The notes beneath the pieces were generated by a model, which saw only the letters and a list, made by a program, of their open reading frames with translations, did not search any database and was not told the DNA's origin. A program made the position numbers and the translations under genes. This document shows, in pieces, positions 43,331 through 56,999 of a DNA stretch of 64,000 bases (the first letter of the stretch is position 1; the number at the start of each line of letters is the position of its first letter). The DNA is from Hyaloperonospora brassicae (Eukaryota > Oomycota > Peronosporomycetes > Peronosporales > Peronosporaceae): contig CANTFL010001451.1 in assembly GCA_947650285.1 (NCBI GenBank), positions 1 through 64,000 on the forward strand, given 5' to 3'.

Positions 43331-46300
43331 ACCTTTTGCACCTTTTCAGATAATCCTTCCATCCCCCTTTTGACCACACATGGCACAAAGCACATTACTA
43401 AAGGAGCAACTCATTGTGCAACAAATGTGCTGTCTAGTCCATTTTCTCATCTATTCTTATCACGAGTAGCGACAAGATATCAACACAATTAAATGGTATT
43501 TCTGGGCGGGCAGGCGTCTTACAGGCCTAATCGCTCTCAGACACTCGCTGACGAGATGGGTTTCCAGGATCTCTTACTTTGACGCGAAATTGATATGCGA
43601 CTCACCACCTGTTGGTTCGATGCGACCGCGCTGCTACTCAAAACATTGGTTCTTCCATTCACTTTGTCCCTCATCTATAGCTCAATCGGATTGTTCACCT
43701 TCCAGCGGGCGATAGACGATGGCGGACACAAAGAAGACGGTTCGAGAAGCTGATTCCACGTTGTCTATAAGCAATACGTGAGCTATATCGCGATAAGAGA
43801 GAGACAAGACCGGACCTTTATACATTATCTATCGGTATGGATATGGTAGAGTAAGGCAGGCTACGGCAGATACGGGCGACTATTTTTACGGGCGCTCAGA
43901 ACTCTAACGGGTGAAAAGCAGCGGCTGTAAGCGATGAAATTGGGCTTCGCGTGACTTGTCGTGCGTGACCGTGACTAATCCTCTTTGGCAAGTCATGTCT
44001 GTTGGGTCTGCCCTAGCGCACAACGGTATTGGACTCAGCTTCTTTCTATGTGGCAGTGTATCATCAATTTCGAGGAGTCAAGCTAACATGTTTTAGTATT
44101 CGAAACGAAAAAACTTCCCCGATATGCCGAGCACGGCTTCAGGCGCGTACAAACCTGTCTTTGGGCGGATCAAAGATCAGGATAAGTACAGTATTGCTTT
44201 CGTTTCCGCTGCGTGTGAGTTGTATTGTTTATCATAGCGGATGATGCATGTTATCTGGATAGAGCAGCTATACCTCATGGAGGACTATACTAATCAAACG
44301 AAAGTCACACCGACAGAGCACATACCAATCTTTGTCGAGATATCACACACTTCCGAGACTCGACTTTCCAACACACACTGCTGAAGTGGAAGGACTCAAT
44401 CTGGTTCACATGTGCGATCGAATTATTCGGATACTTTACATCGAACACTGCTCCTATCCTACTGCAACCGCTGCACAGAGACGACCGAACCGACTTTTTC
44501 ACCATCTTTTCTTGGACGCTCAATTCCAATATATCATGGTTCAGGAGAATCTGGATCCGTCATTGTTAGTGTTCATATTCCGACGCACGCGGCTTGCATC
44601 ATGTGGATGGCGAGCGTGGCATACTGCCATGCATCAACCACCAACAGCGTAAGATAGTACAGAGACCTTGTACTAGTCTTTACCAGGCGACGGCAAGTGG
44701 GAATTCTCTGCTTCATGTCGTCGGGGACAGCTCTATTTTGCTCTTCCTACCCCAAGCCGTTCCCCGTGCGAGCATCGCTTGACACTACTGTATCGGAAAC
44801 ACGGGGATTTGCCCAAGTTGTCGGCGTCGTATGATAGGGTCATTGTAGCTGTGATTACAGCAAGGTGGCAGATCGTGTGGTCAATGTTGCTATGACCAAT
44901 TGCATTTCCACTTAGGTGCACATACCGTCTATAAGCAGTGTTGTGTGTCAAGACATTTGCGACCTTCCTCGACAGCGATGGCATTCACTGGCGAGAAACT
45001 TCAATGCACGAACAGGCCGATCTGTGTGGCCCCAGTATGACTACAACAGTTCAGGCCAACACTCGACAACAAGTTGCGCAGCGTAGATCGATCATCCTTC
45101 TGAAACTAGTTGCTTACATATGATCATTAGCTGACGTATGTACGGTTATTTATTTGACCTTGGCGAGGATAAAGTGGGTCGCTCGCGTACCTGGATCAAC
45201 CCCACCTTTTCAATCGTTAAAGCGTTATCGACATGACATTACTCAATAATGGGGGCGTTCTTGATCCCGAATCGTTTTCGCAATCATTCCAAATGTTTTT
45301 AGTGCGCACACTTAAGGTGATACGCGCCGGGCACGTTCGATCAGCATCACCGCCCAAAAGGCAATGCGAGTACCTAGTGAACGAAACCATTTGTAGATCT
45401 CCAATTCTGTCAATATGCTATCCAACGGGGCATAAAGTATTTCATGCTTGATATGACCGCATTATACATAATGCATTTCGGGATTATGTAACGCAGCTGT
45501 CAACTTGTCGCCATAGCCTTTGTCATGAGCGGGTGAAACATACCGTTTGAATCTTGCTGAGTCAGTCTTGTCGATACGAACAAGTGATACCCGGCAGAAG
45601 AAGGCTAATATGTAGGAACAATAATTCAGGTCAGAACCATTTGCAGTTTGTATAGTCGCTCGAGATGAGGGACTTAAAAACCGTCCGCGTCGCTTAATGA
45701 CCATCTTTGTACGACTTTTAATGAACAAAAGTTTGCTGGTCAAGAGCTTACATCGTACCAACTATCCTCTCGTCTTTTCGATCTTTTGTACCAAGCCCGT
45801 CGATCCGACGTCGATATGGACACGTCCGCATGAAACGTCGATCTGAACTCATTAGTCGATCATTGCCTAGCTAAGATTGTCAAGTACATCTTGTTATGTC
45901 AACTTCTCATTTTGCCCTGTTGACGGCAGTCAGTCTGAAGTAAACACACCTACAATAACCGGACGCTAGGTCCGGCGAGCCTCCACCAGGGGTTAAGGCA
46001 TAGACAGAAAAGCTGCTGAGGCAAGGAAGGGTGGACTATGCACCTTACACATGCCAGCAGAGCCTGCAGTTGGGTTCAACACAACAAAGCCGCTGCAGCC
46101 CCGGAATATGGCGGTGATGGGGTGGAAGGACATCGGTTGAGCTCTAAGTACGAGCTGTGCAGGCGATAGCAAACGTTCTCTTTGCAAGAATGCTTGATGA
46201 GATCAACTCCGAGCTAAATGAGGACAAGGGGTCATTAGACAATAGTCCCATCGCCGTTATAAAACTATGGGATCAAGAAGACGTATAAGCCCGAAAGAGT

Positions 46301-47223
46301 CGTACTTTAGCTTCGTCCAATACATAAAAGACGTCCATCTTGAATGACTAAGGGAGTCATGACAAGTCACAGTAGCACACCTATTCGCGGTGTTCAATGA
46401 TTCGATACCAGCCAAAAGGGAGCATATTGCACCACGCAAGTCCCGGTATCCTTCGCCGCAACAAGTGGAGCGGGGACTGCTAACAGCATTTATTAGAAAT
46501 ACATGTGTTATAGTGGCATGTACGTTACAGCGGTGGGAACAACGCGGACAGTCAATAGCCATGGAATCCTAAATACAACATGAGTGCTGAACAGTTATGT
46601 GGAGTTTATGAAGAGCCTTTGCGCTGGTCGCAGCTACCAGTCATGGATCATTCGACAGCTAAAATATAGAGCATCATTCCACCAAATCGGAGCAACGTGA
46701 TTCAGAGTCTGGGGGACTGAATGAACAGTATTTTGTTATATTCATAGAAGTACACACATCAATAATGCAGCATGTTGGGTGCACCATGCGGTCGCAGTAG
46801 TGGCGTTAGCGCTAGTTGGGAGCTAAGGAAAGACTCAGCGGACGAGTGGAGAATCATTCAAGAGATCGAGGAAGGGAATATCGACGGCATGAGGATACGA
46901 CCCCCTCTAGTGCGATTTTCACTTCCCATGAACTACTGTAGCTGCACAGTGCAATTTTAGCTCAAGTTGTAGAAAAAATCTGGTTTCAATAAGCGGAAAA
47001 TGAACTGTTATATCAAGTCGGCATGACACGCAGGCAATTTAAGAAGGCATAATGTTGGCGACGAAAAGTACTCGGGTGAACCGCCAACGCATCTACGATA
47101 TCCAGTATTTGTGGTGAAGCGGGTCAAGAAGTTTGTCCCGCTGATCACGCTGCAATTATGTACTATTTTTGTAATAGATGTGAGTCACATAATGAGATGC
47201 ACCACATCGCGCTCTCAAACAAT

Positions 47224-47397
47224 GCGATCTTGGACACCGCGATCTTGGGCCAAGCAATTTTGGGCCAAGCTATCTTGGACATCGTTATCTTTGGCTCAGC
47301 GAACTTACGCTTTGCGATCATGACCGATGCGATTTTAGGCGATATGGTCTTGTAAGACGTGATCTCAGTTGACGTGATCTCAGGTGACGCGGTCTGA
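47224..47397 (+). repeat. 15-bp minisatellite encoding pentapeptide-like repeats
   Basis: Eight consecutive 15-bp units begin at 47224, 47239, 47254, 47269, 47284, 47299, 47314 and 47329 (consensus GCGATCTTGGACNNN). Decayed units (GTGATCTCAG-like) continue to about 47397. On the plus strand, inside a 65-codon ORF (47158–47355), they read AILDT, AILGQ, AILGQ, AILDI, VIFGS, ANLRF, AIMTD, AILGD. That matches the A-x-[L/F]-x-x spacing of pentapeptide repeats. Units differ at several sites, so the array is not recent. Whether any protein is made is unknown. Confidence 0.75.
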
Positions 47398-50300
47398 GAA
47401 TGATAAGGCCACGGTAATCCGGCGTGGAACACCCGATACAATGGTAGAGTAAACCTCGACAGCACAAGGCGACACGTGTGGTACATCTCAACGTAGGGAA
47501 TAGGCTTAGTCAGAGGTTCAAACTTTGTTTGGATAGCTCTGATGAGAAATAATTTGCTTGTAAGTGCACAAGTGTCGTTCCGACAACCGAACACCAAAAA
47601 GATCACTCCTAGATTATTTGGCGAGGAGTGAAAGATATCTCAATCCCCCTCACCTGCGATTAAACGCAGAGTGCAAGATCGCGGGACGGCTCAAGTGCCC
47701 AGAAAAGATCGCGAATCAAGCATTTACTTTGAACAAAACGATCTCGTAGTGATCAGGGTGCCTCTTATCGAGCACCCTACAAGTATACCCTTGATCGTGC
47801 GAAGATTTCCATACGATCCCGAACTCATCTTATAAAAGACCAGGTTTTCCATCGACATGTATCCACCTGAAAAAGAGCATCCCGCCTTTCTTACGGTTAC
47901 AAAAGATGAGGAAGGTAACAACGACAGAAGAGGAGTACCCCTCTGATAGTCAGTCGTCTGGGAGACAGTGTAAAGTTGGGATCGCAAGAATCTTGTATAC
48001 ATTTACTCCACCACACATAACCTCAAGACCATGTTTCGACGTCGATCCATCTGTTCTTTTTACCGTTGATGGAGAGCAATTTCAATGCGCAACGGTGCCG
48101 TATAAGAGAGAGGTCTACAGATTCATAATCAGCATTTAGTCTTCATTATCGGGCTGGTAGATACAGACATAATTGGCTAATTCCGGAATCTCGGTAAGTG
48201 GAATACGAGATATACCTGTACGATGTGTCGAGGTTTGTCGATATTGGGATGATATCAGCGTGTATCAGTAACCCAATGTTCATAGCGCACGATCGATAAC
48301 GGATTGTGATTTACGGATTATGCTATACATTGACATTACGGACTTATACGGTGTATGCAAGCTTACGTTTGGCTTGCTATGTGTCCGCAATTTCGACGGA
48401 TATTGTTCGTTGATTATCGGTCGAACTACCATTACTTTAGATCATCCAGCTGTTGAGCGACAACTACAGTGCTGCACATGTGCCACGATATTCACTGTAT
48501 CGCACGATGCGTTCATACTGATGAGTATCTGAGAGGGGATAAATGTTTAGTAGCCACTTTCAAGAATGAGTGGCGCTCAATGATGTCTTCAAGCTTTGCG
48601 CCAACATAAAATAAATGAAGGCTATAGCATCTTCTCGGCGCAGAATCCAACAATTTACAGTGTCTATTCTCATTTGGACGATTCAATCCCTTCCCAAATC
48701 GGATTTAAGAATTCAATCTAATTCGTCCAAAGAGACGACATTTTGGGAGTTAAGACGCACTACGACGTCTCCGCTTGCTCCTACCGGCTGAACCAGCCTC
48801 TACAGTCCCTTACGACTAACATCGAAACTACATGGGAAACGGTTTCATTGCGTGGTAAACGTCGTCTATTTCCACTCAAGCGTCCGCTAGTATAGCGGCC
48901 CGTACGAAGACCTTAAGCTATGAAATCCTATCAGGCGACAATAAACCTTTACGAGGATGATAGCGAACCCACAAAGCTGGACCTTACGGATCAGGTAGTG
49001 AAAGCAATAGAGATACCGCCGACCTCAGCACAACCAGTTCATAAGCCCGTGTACCTGACCCAGCTTCTTATTCCAAAGAAGACCCACCGCCTATACTAGC
49101 ACCTTAGACACTGCTTCGACTTAAGCAGCGAAAGGAGAACTATCTGCAGAATCTTACAGCACCGTCGAGGGTCGACCGTCACTTACGAACCCCTGTTGCT
49201 GAACAGATACACCCATGTGTGCGATATGTGGAGGTAATGACTTCCCAACTTAGGCTTCGTGTAGTGACTTCTTTAGCAACAAGACTCTGTACACATATAG
49301 CCTCTGATAAAACGTTGTCGATCGACCTCGAAAAGCAAGTAACCTTTTTAACAGTTGCGAATGGTATCATCATACATAAATTTTAATTATATTGGCAAAC
49401 TGCATCGGGAGGAACATTTTTACACGAAGATCGAGTCTTTAAACGCATAGCAGGTACACGAGGGTAAGTGTGGATGGGTGTGGTCACTGCAAAGGGGAAG
49501 GTGAAGTGGTACATAATGTTAAACGATTACAAAGTTTATCGAAATGAACTGCGAACGTTACCTTTAAGATGTGGGTGTGAGTGTGAGATTCTTTGTATGG
49601 CGTCAAATTCTCTCCGCAGATATATATCCATGACATTCATACGATAGTAGAAAGGAATGTAGCCGGGAAAAGCAATATCTACCGACCAAGTACTATCACC
49701 AAAAAACACGATTATTGATCCAAGAGTACTACCGGTCGAGGAATGATATTAGCAAATTTCACAGAACAAGCGCAAAACGAGAATACAAGCGCCTATTGTG
49801 CTGCTCTACTGGGGACTTCACTATCCGACGTTTGTTCATCAGCGTGCATTCTCACCCCTCTAAATGGTGGATGAACACGACAACGGAGTGAAGGCCCAGA
49901 CGAGAGCATTAGCGGAAACGATATCTACATCTGTTCTAAGGCATTTGAGACCGGACTTATAAACCTATCTATGCGCTATGCCGTGAGACCCCATTCCGTA
50001 ACGGCTGCAACTTACCATAAAACACACTCTAGCACCTAAGAGCCGAACCCGTTGAAGACTTACGGACTTTTATCACATAAAAGGAGGCGGATCTGCCGAA
50101 CATTGACCAGGAAAATTTGCGAAGGCATACACGACCGATGCTATCGATCTTGCGATTATATAGCTATAAAGCAACATAAATTTTACCTGCATCCTTCAAC
50201 TATGGCGCATATATATACAACAAGATCTTATGAGCGATCGGGATGTACTACAAGGCGAGTTGGGGCACGCCGTAGGGCGTCGACTTACCGGCGAACGACA

Positions 50301-52091
50301 AAATGACAATTATTTCTCATAAAGATAAGGTGATAGAGGGTCAAAATCACTATTAGCTCGTCTTTCACGCGCGATGCAGTCTTGGTGACCCGGTGTTCCC
50401 CGCGCTTGGACGACGAGAAAATGTATGTAGCGCATACAAATTATCTATTAGCAAAGGAAGCAGGAGGCGAGCTTCTTAAATCCGTAACAAACACGGCACA
50501 CTAGAGATTGAGAATGGTAAAGGAAATGCGCCAGTTAGTGCTGCTTCGACGCAACACGATATACCATTACTTACCGAAGGATCTTGGCATGCTATGTTGC
50601 CTTCTTTTAGCACGACGTGGAAGGGACAACATTGTGTCAAGTGTCCGACTCTCCATAGCAGCACACCGTAATGGCAACGTGCGATTTAAGCGGAGTCGGT
50701 ATAGACGATGCCACTGTTGCAACAATTTTTGTCTCAGCATGCGCTTTGAACGCACTCAGTGATGAGGTTTATGTAAAGTGAACGGATGCTTGGAGAGGGG
50801 AATGCCTGCATCGAGGCCATTTGTAATATCGCAGTCGGGTCACAAATCGTTTGAAGCAAGCATGGCTAGAGGGTTGGACAGCCCGAACACCTCTCTCCAT
50901 TTTTGAGCACATATAATCGCCGCTTATAGATTTTCACGATAGATGGAACAAACTACGAGCTATGGAGTATGGCAGTGACGGGCTATCGCATCAGTGTGCT
51001 TTAATAATAAGCACCGCTTTTTCCGACATTTTACATGCGCATCTTTACACTAGTCCGACAGTAAGGCCCTGATCGGAGTCCGAACAGCGGTGGATGGTGA
51101 TGTACCGGATCGACTACGACGACATATAGCAGCATTTCGAGCAAATGCTGATTTCGTCAAGCTTTCCGGGACGCATTTGACGAAAATGACTGGCTTATTA
51201 TCCCAGCTTACTTCGCTATAGCGTTATCCTATCAATCCGTACCACATGATTTATATTACTATGGGCTACCAGATCAGTGTTTGGCGCCACATTCCAACAT
51301 CACACGAGCTTGGCCGGGACACTTATACGATGCACCGTAATATCTTCTTCCGGGACAATTATTTGCTTGTAACGTAGGTGGGCAGAAAGATTACACACTT
51401 GTAATAATCTAAAACGTCAGGGGTTCAAGCGTGCAGGATAGTGAAAATGGACGCACGGCTGAAAGGGGCACGGAGCACGATGCAACACAGAGATGTGGAA
51501 AAACTAAGAGCCACACAAGTATTCCGAATGTGTGGTGCTGCAGGATGCGACATCATGGATCTCTTATTGAGGCACACAGCTCACTCGCTAACGTGGGGAT
51601 TGTTCGTACTAGAGCGGAAGTGCCGACAGTCTAAAAGCAAGACAATTTGGATCGACCTCAGGAAGAAAGGCGTTTGCCAGAGGTGGCACCCGAAGCTCTG
51701 GTCCAAACAAGTTACATCGGTGGTCATAAAAAATGTCTTAGTTGCCAACTTTTATGCACCAAATGGAAGGCATGAGCAAGAGCATCATTTCGTCAATTAC
51801 AAAAGTAGCCTTGGACGAAATTAGATTAGATTTTACTACAGGATTTTGGATTTTGTTTAAGTCCTCACATCGACCGCTTGGACGTTTAAGGTCAGGAAGA
51901 CCGAATTTCATGAGATGGAGTCGTTAATTTACACATTATACTTCGAAGATGCACAGACCGTAGCGGTGCCGGCGGCGGGCGACATCGCGGAGCCGGCGAA
52001 GTATTATGCTTTTTGCAATACTAGATGCGTCAGCAGAATCGATTGCTTCTACGTGCTCAAGACCTGGACTGCAGCAGTTTATGAAGCTTTT

Positions 52092-52212
52092 AGGTGCGTC
52101 CACCAGTAATTCAATTGATTGTCAACAAATCACTCTACACGTTGCAGTCAGTCCAGGTGCGTCTACGAGTAATTCGTTTTGATTATCAACAAATCACCCT
52201 ACACGTTGTAGG
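52092..52212. repeat. Two-copy tandem duplication (~63 bp)
   Basis: AGGTGCGTC...AGTAATTC followed by TCAACAAATCAC and CTACACGTTG occurs at 52092 and again at 52155, with a few changes and a small insertion. No coding potential is evident. Confidence 0.8.
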
Positions 52213-53662
52213 TTGCGTACTGGGATATCATAGACGCCTTCGACAAGTAAACATCTATACTCCATGCGTACGACGACTTCAAACCGAGTTCACGCAGACA
52301 TGGTAGAAAAATTATTACAAAAATTGTACTGGTCGAAACGTCCATACACGCACATGGGACAAAGCGGTGCGGCAATGAAGCATAAGAGATACAAAAATAA
52401 CGGGGAGTACAATGGACAAGCAGAAATAAACAAAAAGGTTCATGCACAGGCCCGAGCATATATTTTTACACGACGAACGTCATCTGGATGATCGCAGAAA
52501 AATCAGAATGGCACAAACCATCTGCACTGGATTGTGATTGGGCCGGACCATGGAAAGTCTTCGTTACCAGATCAAGCAGGCCTCCAACTGAGAAAGGATC
52601 GATCAATGTGTCAAACTCAGCGACTAGTTGGGCAGCCTTTTAAGCACAGGGACTCAATCGCAAAGCAATTGGCATATGAAGGGCGGTCGAATCTTAGATA
52701 TTAGCAGCACAAGCTCATGACCTTGTCCGTAGTCCTGTCTTATGTCATCGAACAGGCTCGACAACGGGACGCTACTAATTTATCGCTGCAACTGTGTGTT
52801 TATTCTCACTGTTCGACTGCACAGCCGGATCATAAACAGAATGGCAAGAAAGCGCGTCGACGACGACATTCAGCTGTTCTGTTTTATGCTCTACCGAGAA
52901 ACTATACTCCGCGATGATCGACACAGCCACCTGCCATTCTTTGCGAGAGGTGGGCTGTTGGTGGCCCGCGCCTTATGACGCGTGATATATACAGACGTGA
53001 ATAGTTTTTCTCCAAGGGGATAGACGCAAAACCTAGTCAGTGCATACTTCATGGCAAGGTTGGGTTTTGCTGGTCGATCACGTTCCTCAATATACCTCGC
53101 TTTCAACAACAACTACATGGCAAGGGGTTTCTTATCATGCATTGGGGTAACACAATGCCAACATCGTAGGCAAAACTTTCTTCATAATTACTCACAAAGG
53201 TAAACGAGCTGAATGTTTGTCATGATTGGAAGTAGATTCGTTTTAATAAACTTCGTAACTATATTTGGATTAATGTCCATGTCACGTTTCGGGTGCACCC
53301 CGTTGCACTTACGACATCACAAGTTCATGTCGTGTTTCGCTTCGACCGATTGACACGTATGACCACGTGCTCTTTCCTTTCGTCACGTTATCTTCGTAGT
53401 TGTTGCCCACATGGACGAACAGACACTGTCCGTACTCAACTCGGTCTCAACTAAAGCTAGTTGAGTGCTGTTTGCATCAGCTGTCCATCCCTCCGCGCTT
53501 TACTAGCTCTCCCTCCCTCTTTCTAGTCTCACTTGTCTCACTTGTCCCACCAAGTTCCTATCGCAGTTCCAGGACCAGCTGCTGATGGATAGATATGATG
53601 ATCGAGCCTATCTATCCATCGCTCCTGGCAGACACAACAGCAGCTGCTACAGGGTCGCACTT

Positions 53663-54138
53663 GTCCAAAATGCCCACATCTTTTGCAAGCCAGCTCAGTC
53701 AGCTGCAGCTCAAACGTGAGTCGAAGCTGCCGTCGATCAAGTACTGTCTGCTGCTACTCGGCCAGCTCGCTAGTCGGCCGTAGCAAGTTGCGCGGCTCAG
53801 CGTCTCCAACGTGCTCTGCCATCCTCACACACCGATTAAACATCATTGACGCGTGTGGGCCGCTCTTGGCATCCCTCATGACTAGACAATTAACCAGCGT
53901 AAGTGCTTCGAGTGCTTCGAGTCACCGGACACTGCCGACGTCCGTCAGTGCCAACTTCTGCGTCCAACTATTGACACCAAAGCGTCAACTGCAGCAAAAA
54001 CGGGACCCTGCGGCGTCTCTTGTCTTGTCACGAGGTGTCGACTCACCGTCAGTTGCACCGTTTACTACATTGAGACACGTCCTATTTGCGGCTCTCGAGA
54101 CTGATTTCCGTGCGATGCAGTATCGTGGTAAGCTCTGA
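53663..54138 (+). pseudogene. Unrecognised coding remnant
   Basis: An ATG at 53663 begins a short plausible N-terminus (PTSFASQLSQLQLKRESKLP), and protein-like sequence reappears in another frame at 53985–54138 (SVAPFTTLRHVLFAALETDF). Stops and frame changes lie between. The ends look like parts of one protein, perhaps a helical-repeat protein, but no family can be assigned. Confidence 0.3.
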
Positions 54139-54435
54139 CAAACCAGTACTTGTCCCCGATCACGACCTGACGAAACGTCCTGCGCTCGACGATCGCCGAA
54201 GACTGCGGGGCTCCGCACGGCAGTGTACTGTCTGATCATTGGCTGCTGATGGGCAAAGAAGATGCTCGATGAAGGAATGGTCTCCGATGTGTACTGGTCA
54301 CCACCACGCGTTCGTCGTTTCGTACTGGGGAACCAGCGCACTCAAACACGTGTCTGCGAGCAATTTGCGATCGGTTTGCACCCCCCTCTCTCTTCCCTCC
54401 ATCCGCTACGCAAGTGACGCCCCTGCTCCTCGCCA

Positions 54436-55659
54436 ATGGACTCCAACATGTCGGGTGCACCTTCGCCTACTAAGCCTCTGCGCGTGGGTCTCATTGGCGG
54501 TGGTCGCATTGGAAAAGTGCATGCGCAAAGCCTCCAGCGCGCGGGTGCTATTGTTGCTATGGTGGGTGCTAACAAACGACTGCGACGCTGTCGTGGTGCT
54601 TACTTGACTTGCTGCTTACCCTGTGACTCATACTGAACGAATATGCGTGTGGACTCGTTGTAGGTCGCTGACCCCATTGGAGACGTGGCGCAGACAGTGG
54701 CCGCCGAGTTTGGCATCTCGCGCTGGACGAAGAACACTGCTGAGACATTCTGCGATCCAGACATTGACGCTGTGGTCATCTGCTCGCCGACGGCGCAGCA
54801 CGCAGAGCAGATCATCGAAGCGGCGAGACACAAGAAGCAAATCTTCTGCGAGAAGCCCGTTGCTTTCAGCGTTGATGCGGTCAACGAGGCCATCAAAGCG
54901 GTACGGTCTGGTTGTCAATAGGGTTGTCGGGCATGGCCTGACAGAGGGTAACAACACTCGGTGCTCTGGTATGGTACGCAGACGGAAGATGCTGGCGTGA
55001 AGCTCATGATTGGCTTCAATCGTCGCTTCGATGCCAACTTTGCGCGCATGAAGCAAGCGATCGATTGTGACGAGATTGGCAAGGTCAATATGCTGCGCAT
55101 CACAAGTCGTGACCCCAGTGCCCCGCCCATCGAGTACGTCAAGGTGTCGGGTGGACTCTTTCATGACATGACCATCCACGACTTTGACATGGCGAGGTTT
55201 CTTGTGGGCGACGAAGTAGATGAGGTCTACGCAATGGCACAAAGCGTGAACCCGGAAATCGCGGCAGTAGGCGACGTTGACACTGCTGTGGTGCTACTGA
55301 AATTCCGTGGCGGCGTCATCTGCTACATTGAGAACAGTCGGGAGGCGGTGTACGGATACGACCAGCGCGCAGAGGTTCTAGGCTCGAAGGGGTCGGTGGC
55401 GTGCGACAACAAACATTCGAACCAGGTGGTGGTGTCCACGCATGAAAGCGTACGTCGTGACTTGCCGCTGCACTTCTTCTTAGAGCGTTACATGGACGCG
55501 TATGTGGCGGAAATGGAGGCTTTCATCCGTGTGTGCACCACTGATAGCGTTCCAGTTCCTGTTGATGGTCGTGATGGTCGTGAGGCTTTGTTGCTGGCAT
55601 TGGCGGCAGACAAGTCGCTCGCTGAGAAGCGGCCTGTCAAAATGGATGAGTTGCGGTAG
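54436..55659 (+). CDS. Inositol 2-dehydrogenase-like oxidoreductase (GFO/IDH/MocA family)
   Basis: Three exons: 54436–54561, 54664–54900 and 54982–55659, all phase 0, giving 346 residues. Donors are GTGGGT and GTACGG; acceptors are TTGTAG and ACGCAG. The N-terminal Rossmann fold has GLIGGGRIGKVHA (G21–G26) for NAD binding. The family EKP motif is E105–K106–P107 (FCEKPVAF), with the catalytic-site lysine. GGLFHDMTIHDFDMARFL (about 178–195) supplies the D183/H187 pair of inositol-type enzymes. Similarity is strongest to bacterial IolG-type myo-inositol 2-dehydrogenases, which oxidise myo-inositol to scyllo-inosose. Substrate range in this family is broad, so the exact sugar alcohol is inferred. 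The gene is convergent with RPN11, about 190 bp apart. Confidence 0.88.
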
Positions 55660-55849
55660 TTTCCGTGGTCAATAATAGCTCCCACAGTAGATGCTCGGCT
55701 GCTCGCTCGTTACACATACATGCATCCTCGTGTGTACACTTAAGCAACGAATGCAAACATGACCAGTTCAGCAGACTTGCATTTGTGGTATGCCTGCCTG
55801 TTGTCGTTGCAATGGCACTTTACCAGCACCCAAAGTCGGTGTATTGTAT

Positions 55850-56963
55850 CTAGAACACGATAGTGTCAAGCATAGCGCCGAGGCACTGGACTGTGTTGAG
55901 GGCCATGAGGTCGTACACGTCGTTCTCCAGATGCTTCTTCGGATCCAGCTTGCCGACATTGAGCACTTCGAGCTCCTCGGGTGTCTTCTCTTCTTCCTCC
56001 TGGACGCGCTTGTTGTACTTTTCCGTAAGATCCAACATCGTCTACGGTCGTCGTGAAAACAAAACAAACAGACAGATAGGCAAAGTGTCACAGAGCAACC
56101 CTTTATCTTGTCGAAGCAATCGCTCGACCACGCGCGTACCTTCACAGTCGTCTCGTTCTCTTTCGAGTGATCTTCAAACTTGGCGAGCACAAGGCCATCG
56201 CTCCACGTCTTTTTGTGAAGGTTCATGAGCATCTGCTCCTCGAGCTCGTTCTTGCGGTAGTCAATAGCGATCGAGTAGTAATGACGGTTGAGTCCATGAA
56301 TCAGTGCCTGGATCGACGGCTTGTTCAGGTGACCAATGTTAGAGGTCGTTTGCCGCGGCTCTTGGCCCATCATCATGAGCTGCGGATTAATGAGACGGAA
56401 GGCGTCAATCACCACTTTGCCCTTGACACTCTGAATAGGGTCCACGACCACCGCCACAGCGCGCGGGTTCAGCGCCTCGAAACTCTGCTGTGTATTGATG
56501 TCCACTCCCGAGAGCCAGCAGCCAAAGCCTGGGTGCGAGTGGTACCACCCCACGACCATCTCGGATCGTCCTGTCTGCTTGAGCATCTCCAGCATCTTCA
56601 TCTGAAAGACCGGGTCGACGGCCTCGACACTCACGCCCGTGCCACTTTGGGGCATGGCAAACACGTCAATGCAGTTCACAGTGTAGTCGTCCACGAACTC
56701 GCCGAGCATGAGGCCCATGACCTCCATGGGTACGCCGGCTCGACCTGTGAAAGCGCGGGTTACTGTGTTAACCAATGACGTCCCAAAGAGACGAGGAAGG
56801 ATACAAACAGACACGAATCCTTACCATGTTTGAGCATCTTGAGCAACGCCAGCGACGAGATGTGCACCTTCTCGGCCGTGTCAACGAGTGGACCGTCGGC
56901 TCCAGGTCCTCCTTGGCCGGGAAGTCCCGGCAAGTTGCCAAAGATGCGCTGGAGTCGGTCCAT
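55850..56963 (-). CDS. RPN11: 26S proteasome regulatory subunit RPN11 / PSMD14
   Basis: The JAMM metalloprotease of the proteasome lid, which removes ubiquitin chains from substrates before degradation. Three exons: 56963–56825, 56744–56140 and 56041–55850. Junction phases 1 and 0 hold; 311 residues, the usual length. The JAMM site is complete: E54 ([12 protein letters not shown]) and [14 protein letters not shown] with H115, H117 and D128. The C-terminal helices ([39 protein letters not shown]) match the lid-binding region. The long ORF running through intron 2 (about 56139–56042) is unspliced read-through and not part of the protein. Confidence 0.96.
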
Positions 56964-56999
56964 TGTCGAGGACTCGGCGGAAGATTGGGGGGAGGTGCG

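Larger units (their letters stand above)
43335..53590. other. Ten-kilobase gene desert
   Basis: No ORF above about 150 codons on either strand, no recognisable domain, no tRNA or rRNA and no intact transposon. Base composition is near even and AT-richer than the gene islands. The likely origin is long-eroded transposon DNA, but apart from the gypsy piece at its left edge nothing can be named. Local tandem structures are listed separately. Confidence 0.6.

Noticed and set aside
51441..51824. 127-codon ORF in the desert
   Set aside because: Plausible length, but no motif, no neighbours and no splice partners, so it is not called a gene.
55768..56814. 348-codon RPN11 reading frame
   Set aside because: It reads through introns at both ends. 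Spliced exons give the conserved 311-residue protein instead.
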